From Candidatus Kuenenia stuttgartensis (GTDB lineage: Bacteria > Planctomycetota > Planctomycetia > Isosphaerales > Isosphaeraceae): 7,487 nucleotides of DNA. Numbering within the stretch: the stretch's first letter is position 1; each line of letters starts with the position of its first letter. The notes beneath the pieces were generated by a model. That model was given only the letters and a program-made list of their open reading frames with translations. It did no database searches and was not told where the DNA came from. The position numbers were made by a program, and so were the translations under genes. Positions 1 through 6,635 of the stretch are shown here, in pieces. The DNA lies in NCBI GenBank assembly GCA_945874095.1, contig CAMCFM010000200.1:1-7487 (forward strand). The letters run 5' to 3'.

Positions 1-1
1 A

Positions 2-142
2 AACGACAAAAAGATCGAATTCCGTATTGGAAATCGGAACGGCAATATTTGGCCCCGACATCAGGCGATTCCACACCGACACGATACCGGCCAGGTCGGT
101 ATTTTGGAATGGCCTGAGTTGATACACGTCACGTTCTCTTGA
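2..142 (+). CDS. C-terminal fragment of an unidentified protein (5' end outside the window)
   Basis: The second plus-strand frame is open from the window edge to a TGA at 140-142, giving 46 residues. The fragment is mixed and protein-like: it starts NDKKIEFRIGNRNGN, has a His-rich middle (PRHQAIPHRHDTG) and ends in a hydrophobic stretch close to GILEWPELIHVTFS. Its third codon positions are richer in G/C than those of the competing first frame, which stops at 115-117 and reads as Arg-rich low-quality sequence. A strong hairpin follows 24 bases after the stop, as expected for a gene end. I do not recognise the family and assign no function. It converges with the Rieske gene. Choosing this frame is an inference from composition and context, because the start and most of the gene are missing. 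Confidence 0.55.
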   Translation, partial: NDKKIEFRIGNRNGNIWPRHQAIPHRHDTGQVGILEWPELIHVTFS

Positions 143-165
143 AATTCAAAGCGAGATACAAGACA

Positions 166-188
166 GAAGCCCGCCAGAGGCGAGCTTC
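166..188. terminator. Hairpin between converging gene ends, probable bidirectional terminator
   Basis: GAAGC-C-CGCC at 166-175 pairs with GGCG-A-GCTTC at 179-188 across an AGA loop. That gives nine base pairs with a single C/A mismatch. On the plus strand it is followed by a short T-rich stretch (TTTTCT, 195-200); on the minus strand the following bases are only moderately T-rich. It sits between the plus-strand stop at 142 and the minus-strand Rieske stop at 213, where a shared terminator is expected. A second small inverted repeat, CTCAT/ATGAG at 199-212, lies directly after the Rieske stop. Confidence 0.6.
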
Positions 189-212
189 AAGACATTTTCT
201 CATGAATATGAG

Positions 213-521
213 TCAGGGCAGTTCGACAAAAATCTCGTCGCCTTCCCGCTTCACAGGAAAGACTTCCTGCTTCACACGCGTGCCCAGTGGTGTTTTGCCA
301 GTGACCACATCAAATTGCCAGCCGTGCCATGGGCAAGTCACGCAGGTTCCATCAAGAGGACCTTCCGCAAGTGGTCCGCCCTGGTGCGGGCAAATCCCAT
401 CAATCGCCTGATATTCTTCGCCGACCTGAAATATGGCAATCACACGCCCCTGATGCTCGATTTCCCGAGCTTTGGCCGGACTGATTTCAGATACATTGGC
501 AACACGGATCCATTCAGCCAT
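213..521 (-). CDS. Small Rieske [2Fe-2S] ferredoxin (NirD/BphF-like)
   Basis: This 102-residue cytoplasmic protein is a single Rieske domain. Such proteins carry electrons to oxygenases, reductases or other redox partners. The two cluster-binding boxes are intact: C44-P-H46 (in GICPHQGGPL) and C63-P-W-H66 (in TCPWHGWQFD), separated by 16 residues. Cys44 and Cys63 would bind one iron, His46 and His66 the other. There is no signal peptide, membrane segment or catalytic oxygenase domain, so it is a carrier and not a complete enzyme. The ATG at 521 was chosen because MAEWIRVANVSEI is the usual beginning of this family and an AGGGG lies about 12 bases upstream. A longer frame back to 596 adds 25 residues without family resemblance and would swallow the leader and promoter-like sequence. 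It is divergent from the FAD oxidoreductase gene, 199 bases away. The partner is unknown; a NirD-like subunit is possible, but no nirB is visible. Confidence 0.9.
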   Translation of the reverse strand: MAEWIRVANVSEISPAKAREIEHQGRVIAIFQVGEEYQAIDGICPHQGGPLAEGPLDGTCVTCPWHGWQFDVVTGKTPLGTRVKQEVFPVKREGDEIFVELP

Positions 522-543
522 GAATTTCTCAATCCCCTGAGTT

Positions 544-568
544 GAAGTCGGGCAGACTTCCTTTTTTT
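544..568 (+). terminator. Intrinsic-terminator-like hairpin reading along the plus strand
   Basis: A perfect six-base-pair stem, GAAGTC (544-549) and GACTTC (555-560), encloses a five-base loop. It is followed by C and then seven consecutive T residues (562-568). This is the layout of a short intrinsic terminator for plus-strand transcripts. No plus-strand gene ends immediately before it: the only candidate upstream ends at 142. It lies opposite the untranslated leader of the minus-strand Rieske gene. It may stop plus-strand readthrough before the oxidoreductase gene at 721. The stem is short, so function is uncertain. Confidence 0.45.
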
Positions 569-583
569 GAATGTTCTGACTCA

Positions 584-612
584 AGTATAGCGTCAAGAAC
601 CAAAAACCCCAA
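584..612 (-). promoter_or_regulatory. Candidate sigma70-type promoter of the Rieske gene
   Basis: On the minus strand, TATACT (589-584) is a near-consensus -10 box. It is preceded at 17 bases by TTGGGG (612-607), a poor -35 match with three of six bases. Transcription would begin near 577 and give a leader of roughly 55 bases before the ATG at 521. The position is right, but the -35 box is weak and promoter consensus in the likely host group is not well defined. I saw no equally good promoter for the divergent oxidoreductase gene. Confidence 0.3.
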
Positions 613-708
613 GTCTTGATCTGCTAAAGTCGTTTTATTCCACCCCTTCAACCTTTTCGTTCGCTCCCTCTGGATTACATCAAAAGGATAAGATGTCGCT
701 ATCTAAAA

Positions 709-714
709 AAGGAG
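709..714 (+). promoter_or_regulatory. Shine-Dalgarno site that fixes a TTG start
   Basis: AAGGAG at 709-714 lies six bases before the TTG at 721. It decides the start of the oxidoreductase gene. The upstream ATG at 693 is in another frame and stops after 11 codons. The first in-frame ATG comes at codon 34, after the FAD dinucleotide-binding motif. Confidence 0.8.
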
Positions 715-720
715 CATCGT

Positions 721-2289
721 TTGGCTGAACATTCCATTCAAGACCCTGTTTACGATCTTGCTGTGGTGGGCGGAGGCATCGGCGGCCTCGCCCTTGCAGC
801 CTTGGCTCAAAGGGCTGGGATGCGAACCATCCTGTGTGAAAGCCATACAAAACTCGGTGGTTGCGCCGGGTATTTCCAGCGCGAAAATTTCACGTTTGAC
901 TGCGGAGCCACGGCCTTGATGGGCCTTCAACCGGGCGAGCCGATCCGCGAACTTCTGAACCGGATTGGCATGAGCTTTGAGGCGGTAAAAACTCCGGAAT
1001 ATCGAATGTGCCTGCCCGATGGCGACCTCACCATGACCGACAAGCCCGGCGAATGGGAAAGAATCATCCGCCAAAAGTTTCCGCATCTTGGTGAAAATGC
1101 CTCACGATTTTGGAGAATCCAGGAAAAAATTGGCAAAGCTCTTTTTAAAGCCAGCAGCAATCTGCCCAGATCGCCGCTCCACTCCGTCAGCGATATTTTT
1201 CACAACCTCAGAATTTTAGGAGTCTTCGGAACACTTTGTACCACCACCACAGCCATCACCGTGAAAGACCTGATGCGGGTTTTAGGCCTTCATAACGATC
1301 GCGAATTTGTTGCCATTGTCGCGATGCTTTTACAGGACACAGCTCAGGCTGGCCCTGAAACCGTTCCGCTGGCGAATGCGGCCGCCTGCCTGCAAGCCTA
1401 CAGATTCGGACTTTCACGCCCCAAGGGTTCCATGAAAGCTTTGGCTGAAGGGATTGGAGAAGGGTTTTCAGGATGGGGTGGCGATCTCAGGACAGCAACT
1501 TTAGTCGACTCTGTTCGGCCGACGGCCAAGGGCAGCGGATTTATCGTTAAAACACGTCGTGGACAACACTTCCAGGCAAGTCAGGTGGCCATGAATTTGC
1601 CTCTGGATTTGGCCGCCCGATTGCTCGACCGCGACCTGCTGAAAACCAGTGTTGGAAAGAAAGAAGCCCGATCGCGAGCTCAGTGGAGTGCATTCACCAC
1701 TTATGCGGCGATTGAAGCCAGCCACCTGTCGGATCATAAGTCCCTGTTCCATCATGTTTTGCAGGATTATGACAAGCCGATTCACGATGGTAACAATGTC
1801 CTGATTTCGCTTTCACCAGAGGGCGATGAGGGATATTGCCCTAAGGATTTGCGAGTGGCCACCATGAGCACGCATGTCAGGCCCGAGGAATGGTCAGGGC
1901 TTGAAACAGATTCTTACAAGGTTCAAAAAACGGAATATGCGAATCGGATGAAAGCCGCTCTAGAGCGAGCGTTTCCGGGTGTGGAAGGAAGCATCCGTCA
2001 CATTGAATTCGCTAGTCCAAAGAGTTTTGCACGATACACAAGGCGGACCCTGGGTCGAGTGGGTGGCCCTCCGGTGAGTCGATCAAGGTCGAACTTGATG
2101 GGGGTTGATTCTGGAGTGCTTGGAAAGGGACTTTGGGTGGTGGGCGATTCGGTCTTTCCAGGTCAGGGAACGATGGCCGTTGTGATGTGTGCCATGCGGG
2201 TTCTGGAACGAATCACAGGGAAAAGCTGGTATGATGATTTGGGTACAAGGCTGGAATCAGAAAAAAAAATGACACCGAATAAGGATTGA
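721..2289 (+). CDS. FAD-dependent oxidoreductase of the phytoene desaturase / carotenoid isomerase / retinol saturase family
   Basis: The 522-residue protein belongs to the CrtI/CrtISO/RetSat group. These are FAD enzymes, often membrane-associated, that desaturate, isomerise or saturate polyene chains. Residues 12-22 (DLAVVGGGIGG) form the N-terminal dinucleotide-binding turn. They are followed by an acidic residue in LCESH and by a GGCAGYF segment typical of the family. The C-terminal FAD motif VVGDSVFPGQGT spans residues 473-484. Length is as expected, and no frameshift is seen. The TTG start is set by a good AAGGAG site, and no in-frame ATG lies before the FAD fold. The deacetylase gene starts nine bases after the stop in the same frame, so an operon is likely. 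A run of nine A residues (2261-2269) lies just before the stop. The family is clear but the substrate is not: a carotenoid is most likely by family, yet no other carotenoid gene is visible. Confidence 0.85.
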   Translation: MAEHSIQDPVYDLAVVGGGIGGLALAALAQRAGMRTILCESHTKLGGCAGYFQRENFTFDCGATALMGLQPGEPIRELLNRIGMSFEAVKTPEYRMCLPDGDLTMTDKPGEWERIIRQKFPHLGENASRFWRIQEKIGKALFKASSNLPRSPLHSVSDIFHNLRILGVFGTLCTTTTAITVKDLMRVLGLHNDREFVAIVAMLLQDTAQAGPETVPLANAAACLQAYRFGLSRPKGSMKALAEGIGEGFSGWGGDLRTATLVDSVRPTAKGSGFIVKTRRGQHFQASQVAMNLPLDLAARLLDRDLLKTSVGKKEARSRAQWSAFTTYAAIEASHLSDHKSLFHHVLQDYDKPIHDGNNVLISLSPEGDEGYCPKDLRVATMSTHVRPEEWSGLETDSYKVQKTEYANRMKAALERAFPGVEGSIRHIEFASPKSFARYTRRTLGRVGGPPVSRSRSNLMGVDSGVLGKGLWVVGDSVFPGQGTMAVVMCAMRVLERITGKSWYDDLGTRLESEKKMTPNKD

Positions 2290-2298
2290 TCCTGAACC

Positions 2299-3012
2299 AT
2301 GAGCTTGCCTGAAACCGAAAAGCTGGACGTTTTGGTTGTGGCTCCACATCCGGACGATGCGGAACTTGGGCTGGCGGGGACCATCCTTTCGATGGTTGCC
2401 GAAGGTCGACGGGTCGGAATTCTGGAACTGACCAACGGCGAGCCGACGCCTTTGGGAACTCCGGAAATCCGCAAGCGTGAAACGGACGAAGCCACCCGAC
2501 GTCTGGGGATCGCCTGGAGAGGCAATCTCGGGCTGACCAATCGCAGCCTTGAAGCGACTCTGGAGAACCGCCGAAAACTTGCTGAAGTTTTCCGTAAGAT
2601 CAAACCAACACTCATTTTCGCGCCTTACTGGGAAGACGCTCACCCAGACCATACGGCCGCCACCAAGTTGGTGGAAGAGGCTCGGTTTTGGGCCAAAATG
2701 GGCAAGTCGGACATGGCTGGAACGCCATTCCACCCGGCTCGAATTTTATACTATTTCAGCATCCATTTAAGAATCGTCGAACGCCCGAGCCTGTTGATGG
2801 ACATCAGCCAGTTCACCCGCCAGAAACGGGAGGTTCTTGAAGCCTATCGCAGCCAGATTGTGGACAATCAGCCAGCCGGTGTGCCGGGCGTGATCGATCG
2901 CGTTCTGGACAGGAACCGTTATTGGGGCATCATGGCCGGAGTAGAATCGGCAGAGCCGTTCGCCAGTCGCGAGCCGGTAGGCCTCAAGTCCCTGCGCGAC
3001 ATGACATTATAA
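2299..3012 (+). CDS. bshB1: LmbE/PIG-L zinc deacetylase, BshB1-like (bacillithiol biosynthesis)
   Basis: The 237-residue protein matches the usual length of BshB1. BshB1 removes the acetyl group from N-acetylglucosaminyl-malate, giving GlcN-malate, the second step of bacillithiol synthesis in the cytoplasm. The first zinc box is A15-P-H17-P-D19-D20, where His17 and Asp20 are expected metal ligands and Asp19 the general base. The second is H115-P-D-H118, with His118 as the third ligand. APYWEDAHPDH followed by LVEEA closely resembles BshB1 rather than the broader PIG-L family. A DISQF segment followed by LEAYRSQ also fits. The ATG at 2299 follows two in-frame TGA codons (2287, 2293). The nearest purine-rich site, AAGGA at 2281-2285, is rather far (13 bases), so coupling to the upstream gene may help initiation. 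The steps before and after (bshA, bshC) are not in the window, so a related sugar deacetylase remains possible. Confidence 0.82.
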   Translation: MSLPETEKLDVLVVAPHPDDAELGLAGTILSMVAEGRRVGILELTNGEPTPLGTPEIRKRETDEATRRLGIAWRGNLGLTNRSLEATLENRRKLAEVFRKIKPTLIFAPYWEDAHPDHTAATKLVEEARFWAKMGKSDMAGTPFHPARILYYFSIHLRIVERPSLLMDISQFTRQKREVLEAYRSQIVDNQPAGVPGVIDRVLDRNRYWGIMAGVESAEPFASREPVGLKSLRDMTL

Positions 3013-3028
3013 ACCACAGGATGACCGG

Positions 3029-3045
3029 CAATCCGATCAGGATTG
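3029..3045. terminator. Weak hairpin at the convergent junction
   Basis: CAATCC (3029-3034) and GGATTG (3040-3045) form a perfect six-base inverted repeat around a five-base loop. Only TTTC follows on the plus strand. It overlaps the purN stop codon at 3037-3039 and lies in the 24-base gap between the deacetylase and purN stop codons. It could act as a minimal shared terminator, but it has no real T-run on either strand. Confidence 0.3.
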
Positions 3046-3699
3046 TTTCATGATCATCCGGCGGCCATGATTCTCGAGCTTTGCTCCAGCGACCAGGCGG
3101 ATGGCATCTGGAAGTGCTTCACATTCGGCCTGAAAAACTTTAGCAGCAAGGGATTCAGGCGTATCGTCGTCGAGCACATCCACCAGTTTCTGGATGATGA
3201 TCGGGCCGGTGTCGTATGAGCGGTCGGCAAAGTGAACGGTGCATCCCGAATATTTTACGCCTGCATCAATTGCGGCTTGATGAACGGTTCGGCCAAAAAA
3301 TCCGCGTCCGCAAAATGCAGGTATGAGCGAGGGGTGAATATTGAGAACCCTTCGCTCGTAATCGTCGGGGACGAAGAGGAGGGTCAGGAATCCGCCCAGT
3401 ATGACCATATCGGCCTTGGCATTTCGGATTTTGTCGAAGATCAACTGGCTCATTTGCAGGTCTTTGCGTGAGACAACTGCAGTGGGAATGCCCCTTGATT
3501 CCGCGATTTGCAGGCCTTTGATACCTGGTCGATCGGCAATGACGGTGACGATCTCGAAACCGGCAAGTTCGCCGTTGTCGATTTTCGTGAGCAGGTTGGC
3601 CAAAGTGCTCCCACCGCCTGAGATGCATACGGCAAGCCTGAGGGGACCATCGGTGACAGGCAATTTGCGAGGAGCGTAAGTGTTTTGAGAGTATGGCAT
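3037..3699 (-). CDS. purN: Phosphoribosylglycinamide formyltransferase (GAR transformylase)
   Basis: PurN transfers a formyl group from 10-formyltetrahydrofolate to GAR, the third step of purine synthesis, in the cytoplasm. The 220-residue protein has the formyltransferase fold with the catalytic set Asn120, His122 (NIHPSLIP) and Asp163 (SYDTGPII), which corresponds to Asn106, His108 and Asp144 of E. coli. The first strand and phosphate loop are at residues 22-34 (LAVCISGGGSTLA). They are preceded by about 19 extra residues compared with E. coli. The loop between His122 and Asp163 (AFCGRGFFGRTVHQA and on) is five residues longer than in E. coli and more like the PurN type seen in Bacteroidetes. 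The ATG at 3699 shares its A with the ileS stop (TAATG). An AGGTG lies about ten bases upstream, so it is probably translated by coupling to ileS. Confidence 0.9.
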   Translation of the reverse strand: MPYSQNTYAPRKLPVTDGPLRLAVCISGGGSTLANLLTKIDNGELAGFEIVTVIADRPGIKGLQIAESRGIPTAVVSRKDLQMSQLIFDKIRNAKADMVILGGFLTLLFVPDDYERRVLNIHPSLIPAFCGRGFFGRTVHQAAIDAGVKYSGCTVHFADRSYDTGPIIIQKLVDVLDDDTPESLAAKVFQAECEALPDAIRLVAGAKLENHGRRMIMKQS

Positions 3700-6596
3700 T
3701 ACTGAACGGCACCTAAAGCAGCGTGATCCAATTGAATGACTTTTGCACAGCGATCACACAATGTCGGAAAAGCGGATTCTGCTCCAACGGTTGGTCTGAG
3801 ATTCCAGCATCGCTCACATTTGGAATGCGTTGAGACAGCGGCTGAGACCTGAACTTCCGGCAGTGCAACCGATTGAGTCGGTTGATCTGCAGGCGACTGG
3901 CTGGAGAGAACCACGTCCGATGTCATGGTCAGGAGCTGAATCATCAGCAATTTCTGGGCCAACCACGAATGCGCTTCGGAATCTTGTGTCGCAAGGGTCA
4001 CAGAGGCTTCCTGAGCAGAACCAATTTGCTTGGAGGCTCGTAATTTTTCCAATTCCTTGAGAATTTCTTCCCGCAAAGTGAGAACTTTTTCCCAATCTGC
4101 AGATTCCTGGTCGGATAAATCGTGAGCAGGGTCGGCCACAGGCCAGTCGGCCAGGTGCACGCTTTCAGGCTCAGCCTGAAAACTTGGCACAAAGCCCCAG
4201 ATTTCGTCGGCGGTGTGAGGCATCAAAGGAGCCAGCAGACGGACCAACACAGAGTGGACTCGGGACATGACCTTTTGCGCAGTTCGCCGCGAATCGCCTG
4301 ACTTCTGCTCAGCGTAGAGTCGATCTTTCAGAATATCGAGGTAGAAGCTCGAGAGATCTCCCGATGCAAACTGATGGATCGTATGGAACACCCGATAGAA
4401 CTCAAATCGTTCGTAGGCTTCCGTCACGTCTCTCATAATCTTGTTCAGCCGGGCCAGAATCCAGCGATCCAGAGGCTCCAGCTCGCTGACCACGATTTCC
4501 AGGTCGGCGGCCGATTGGAAAGGGGCGTAATCTTCAAGATTACCGAGCAGGAAACGGAACGTATTACGCACCTTTCGATAGGCTTCTGAAGTCTCTTTGA
4601 TGCCGCGTTCCGACATCCGGATATCATTGGCGTAGTCAAGACTTGCAACGTAAAGCCGCATGACGTCGGCTCCATAGGTTTCTGTCAGTTTGACAGCCGA
4701 CATCACATTGCCAAGCGATTTCGACATCTTCCGACCCTGGTCGTCCACGATAAACCCGTGGGTCAGAACCGTTTGGAATGGAGCAACTCCATTGGCGGCG
4801 ACGGATGTCAGCAAAGACGACTGGAACCATCCTCGGTGCTGGTCGGAACCTTCGAGGTAAAGGTAGGCTGGAAAGCCGAGTTCGAAGTGGTCGCGCAGAA
4901 CGGCCCTGTGGCTTGATCCGGATTCGAACCAGACATCCAGAATATCCGTGCCTTTACGCAGGTGCTTGCGGTCACAGCCGTTCGGACAACCGTTTGGCAT
5001 GTCGGGCGGCATGAGTTCTGAGACATCTTTTGCGTACCAGGCATCGGTCCCTTCAGCCAGGAACAACTTGGAGAAGTACCGAACGGATTCGGCAGTCAGG
5101 TGCTGATGCTCGCATTCAGAGCAGGCGATGGCGGGAATGGGGACGCCCCAGGCTCTCTGGCGGGAGATACACCAGTCAGGCCTTTGGCCGACCATGGCTT
5201 CGATCCGGTTCTGGCCCCATTCAGGACGCCACTGAACATTCGTGCGAATTTGATCCAGAGCCTTGTCGCGCAAGCCGTTATGATCGACGGAGATGAACCA
5301 CTGGGCAGTGGCGCGGAAAATGACGGGCTTTTTGGATCTCCAGCCGTGCGGATAACTGTGCCTGATCGGTTGCTCTTTGACCAATGCCCCTGCCAGCCGA
5401 ACCATTTCGATGATTTTTGGATTGGCTGCAAAGACTTGCATTCCAACCACTTCCGGAGGAGCTTCGTCCGTGAATCGGCCCGATGGATCGACAGGGCTGA
5501 TCAGCGGTAGGCCATGCACCAAGCCTGTGTGGTAGTCATCTGCACCGTGGCCGGGAGCGGTGTGAACAAGGCCTGTTCCATCTTCGGCACTGACATAATC
5601 TGCATTGACCAGCGGACTGATGCGATCAAGAAACACGTGTTGATATTTTACATCAGCGAGTTGCTTGCCGGTAAATTGGGCCAGAATTTCCTGACCTGTC
5701 ACACCTGCCAGTCCCATCACCTTTTCAACAAGAGGGCCGGCCATGATCGTGTGGATCAAACGGCCTGTTTCTGGCTCAGAGTAGCGCACCAGATGATATT
5801 CAAGAGCCGGGTGATAAGCCACGGCAACGTTTGCTGGAAGGGTCCAAGGCGTGGTGGTCCAGATCATCACGTTGCAGGAATGGTCGCCCAAAGCAGTTTG
5901 AGCAACTTCAGGCAGTCCGCTGACGACTGGAAAGTTCACAAAGATTGATGGAGACGTGACTTCCTCATATTCCAGCTCCGCCTCAGCCAACGCTGTGCGG
6001 TCGTGAATATCCCAGTGAATGGGCTTCAATTGACGAAATACGTAGCCACCTTCAACCAGGTCGGCCAGTACATCGACGATGCCTGATTCGTAGCGTTTGT
6101 CGAGTGTCAGGTAGGGGTTGGCCCAGTCGCCCTGAACGCCGAGACGCTGGAACTGGTCGCTCTGAATGCCGACCCATTTGAGGGCCTCTTCGCGACACAG
6201 GCCACGGATTTCAGTGGCGGTCTTTTCAGCCACTTTCGACCCAAGGTCTTTAACCACCTTGTGTTCGATAGGTAAGCCGTGGCAATCCCAGCCTGGAACA
6301 TAGGGGCTGTCGTAGCCGGCCATGTTGTTGTAGCGGACGACGAAATCCTTGAGCACCTTATTGAGCAGGTGGCCCATGTGGATTTCACCGTTGGCGTATG
6401 GAGGGCCGTCGTGCAAGACACGTCGAGGACTGGCTTTGCGGCGTTCACGGAGCTTCTTGTAGAGATCCAGAGAGGCCCACTGGGCTTGCCTGGCAGGCTC
6501 TCGCTGGGTGAGGTTCGCCTTCATGTCGAACTTGGTGACAGGAAGATTCAGGGTTTCCTTGAAAATCGACGCCACTTTTTTCTTTTCATCAGCCAT
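3699..6596 (-). CDS. ileS: Isoleucyl-tRNA synthetase, bacterial type 1
   Basis: The 965-residue class I enzyme charges tRNA-Ile with isoleucine using ATP and edits mischarged valine. Visible marks in order are: the HIGH box as HMGH (73-76, after GPPYANGEI); the editing-domain motifs WTTTPWTLPAN (246-256) and GHGADDY (349-355); PDWCISRQRAWG (473-484); GSDQHRGW (583-590); KMSKS (623-627); and the C-terminal zinc finger Cys927, Cys930, Cys947, Cys950. The C-terminal finger and closeness to the E. coli sequence indicate the IleRS1 form. HMGH keeps the glycine at the third position, so the sequence gives no reason to expect the resistant HXXH-type rearrangement. A further cysteine group (492, 495, 537, 541) sits in an insertion before DVWFESGSS. 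The ATG at 6596 has AGAGG six bases upstream. It is followed by purN with a one-base overlap. The phosphorylase gene ends 63 bases upstream. Confidence 0.97.
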   Translation of the reverse strand: MADEKKKVASIFKETLNLPVTKFDMKANLTQREPARQAQWASLDLYKKLRERRKASPRRVLHDGPPYANGEIHMGHLLNKVLKDFVVRYNNMAGYDSPYVPGWDCHGLPIEHKVVKDLGSKVAEKTATEIRGLCREEALKWVGIQSDQFQRLGVQGDWANPYLTLDKRYESGIVDVLADLVEGGYVFRQLKPIHWDIHDRTALAEAELEYEEVTSPSIFVNFPVVSGLPEVAQTALGDHSCNVMIWTTTPWTLPANVAVAYHPALEYHLVRYSEPETGRLIHTIMAGPLVEKVMGLAGVTGQEILAQFTGKQLADVKYQHVFLDRISPLVNADYVSAEDGTGLVHTAPGHGADDYHTGLVHGLPLISPVDPSGRFTDEAPPEVVGMQVFAANPKIIEMVRLAGALVKEQPIRHSYPHGWRSKKPVIFRATAQWFISVDHNGLRDKALDQIRTNVQWRPEWGQNRIEAMVGQRPDWCISRQRAWGVPIPAIACSECEHQHLTAESVRYFSKLFLAEGTDAWYAKDVSELMPPDMPNGCPNGCDRKHLRKGTDILDVWFESGSSHRAVLRDHFELGFPAYLYLEGSDQHRGWFQSSLLTSVAANGVAPFQTVLTHGFIVDDQGRKMSKSLGNVMSAVKLTETYGADVMRLYVASLDYANDIRMSERGIKETSEAYRKVRNTFRFLLGNLEDYAPFQSAADLEIVVSELEPLDRWILARLNKIMRDVTEAYERFEFYRVFHTIHQFASGDLSSFYLDILKDRLYAEQKSGDSRRTAQKVMSRVHSVLVRLLAPLMPHTADEIWGFVPSFQAEPESVHLADWPVADPAHDLSDQESADWEKVLTLREEILKELEKLRASKQIGSAQEASVTLATQDSEAHSWLAQKLLMIQLLTMTSDVVLSSQSPADQPTQSVALPEVQVSAAVSTHSKCERCWNLRPTVGAESAFPTLCDRCAKVIQLDHAALGAVQ

Positions 6597-6608
6597 TGGA
6601 AGCCTCTT

Positions 6609-6625
6609 TCCGGAATCATTCCGGA
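6609..6625 (-). promoter_or_regulatory. Stem-loop in the ileS leader
   Basis: TCCGGAA (6609-6615) and TTCCGGA (6619-6625) form a perfect seven-base inverted repeat around a three-base loop. On the minus strand it lies directly before the ileS ribosome-binding site (AGAGG, then six bases to ATG). There is no T-run, so it is not an intrinsic terminator. If the promoter proposed next to it is real, this stem would be at the very 5' end of the transcript. There it could stabilise the mRNA or affect translation, or it could be a protein-binding palindrome. It does not resemble a T-box leader, for which there is no room. Confidence 0.4.
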
Positions 6626-6635
6626 GACATTTTGA

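Noticed and set aside
522..596. Longer start for the Rieske gene adding 25 residues (MTLYLSQ and on)
   Set aside because: The extension lacks family resemblance and overlaps the hairpin and promoter-like sequence, while MAEWIRV at 521 is the typical family beginning.
693..728. Short upstream reading frame of 11 codons (MSLSKKGASFG) overlapping the TTG start
   Set aside because: It has no ribosome-binding site of its own that is better than the one for TTG, and it looks like a chance frame; coupling through its stop is possible but unsupported.
2163..2733. Minus-strand open frames of about 150 codons across the oxidoreductase/bshB1 junction
   Set aside because: They are antisense to two genes with intact motifs and show low-complexity Arg/Ser-rich composition, typical of shadow frames.
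5096..5510. Long open frames on both strands inside ileS
   Set aside because: They lie in other frames of a clearly conserved synthetase gene, are rich in Arg, Ser and Trp, and have no domain resemblance.
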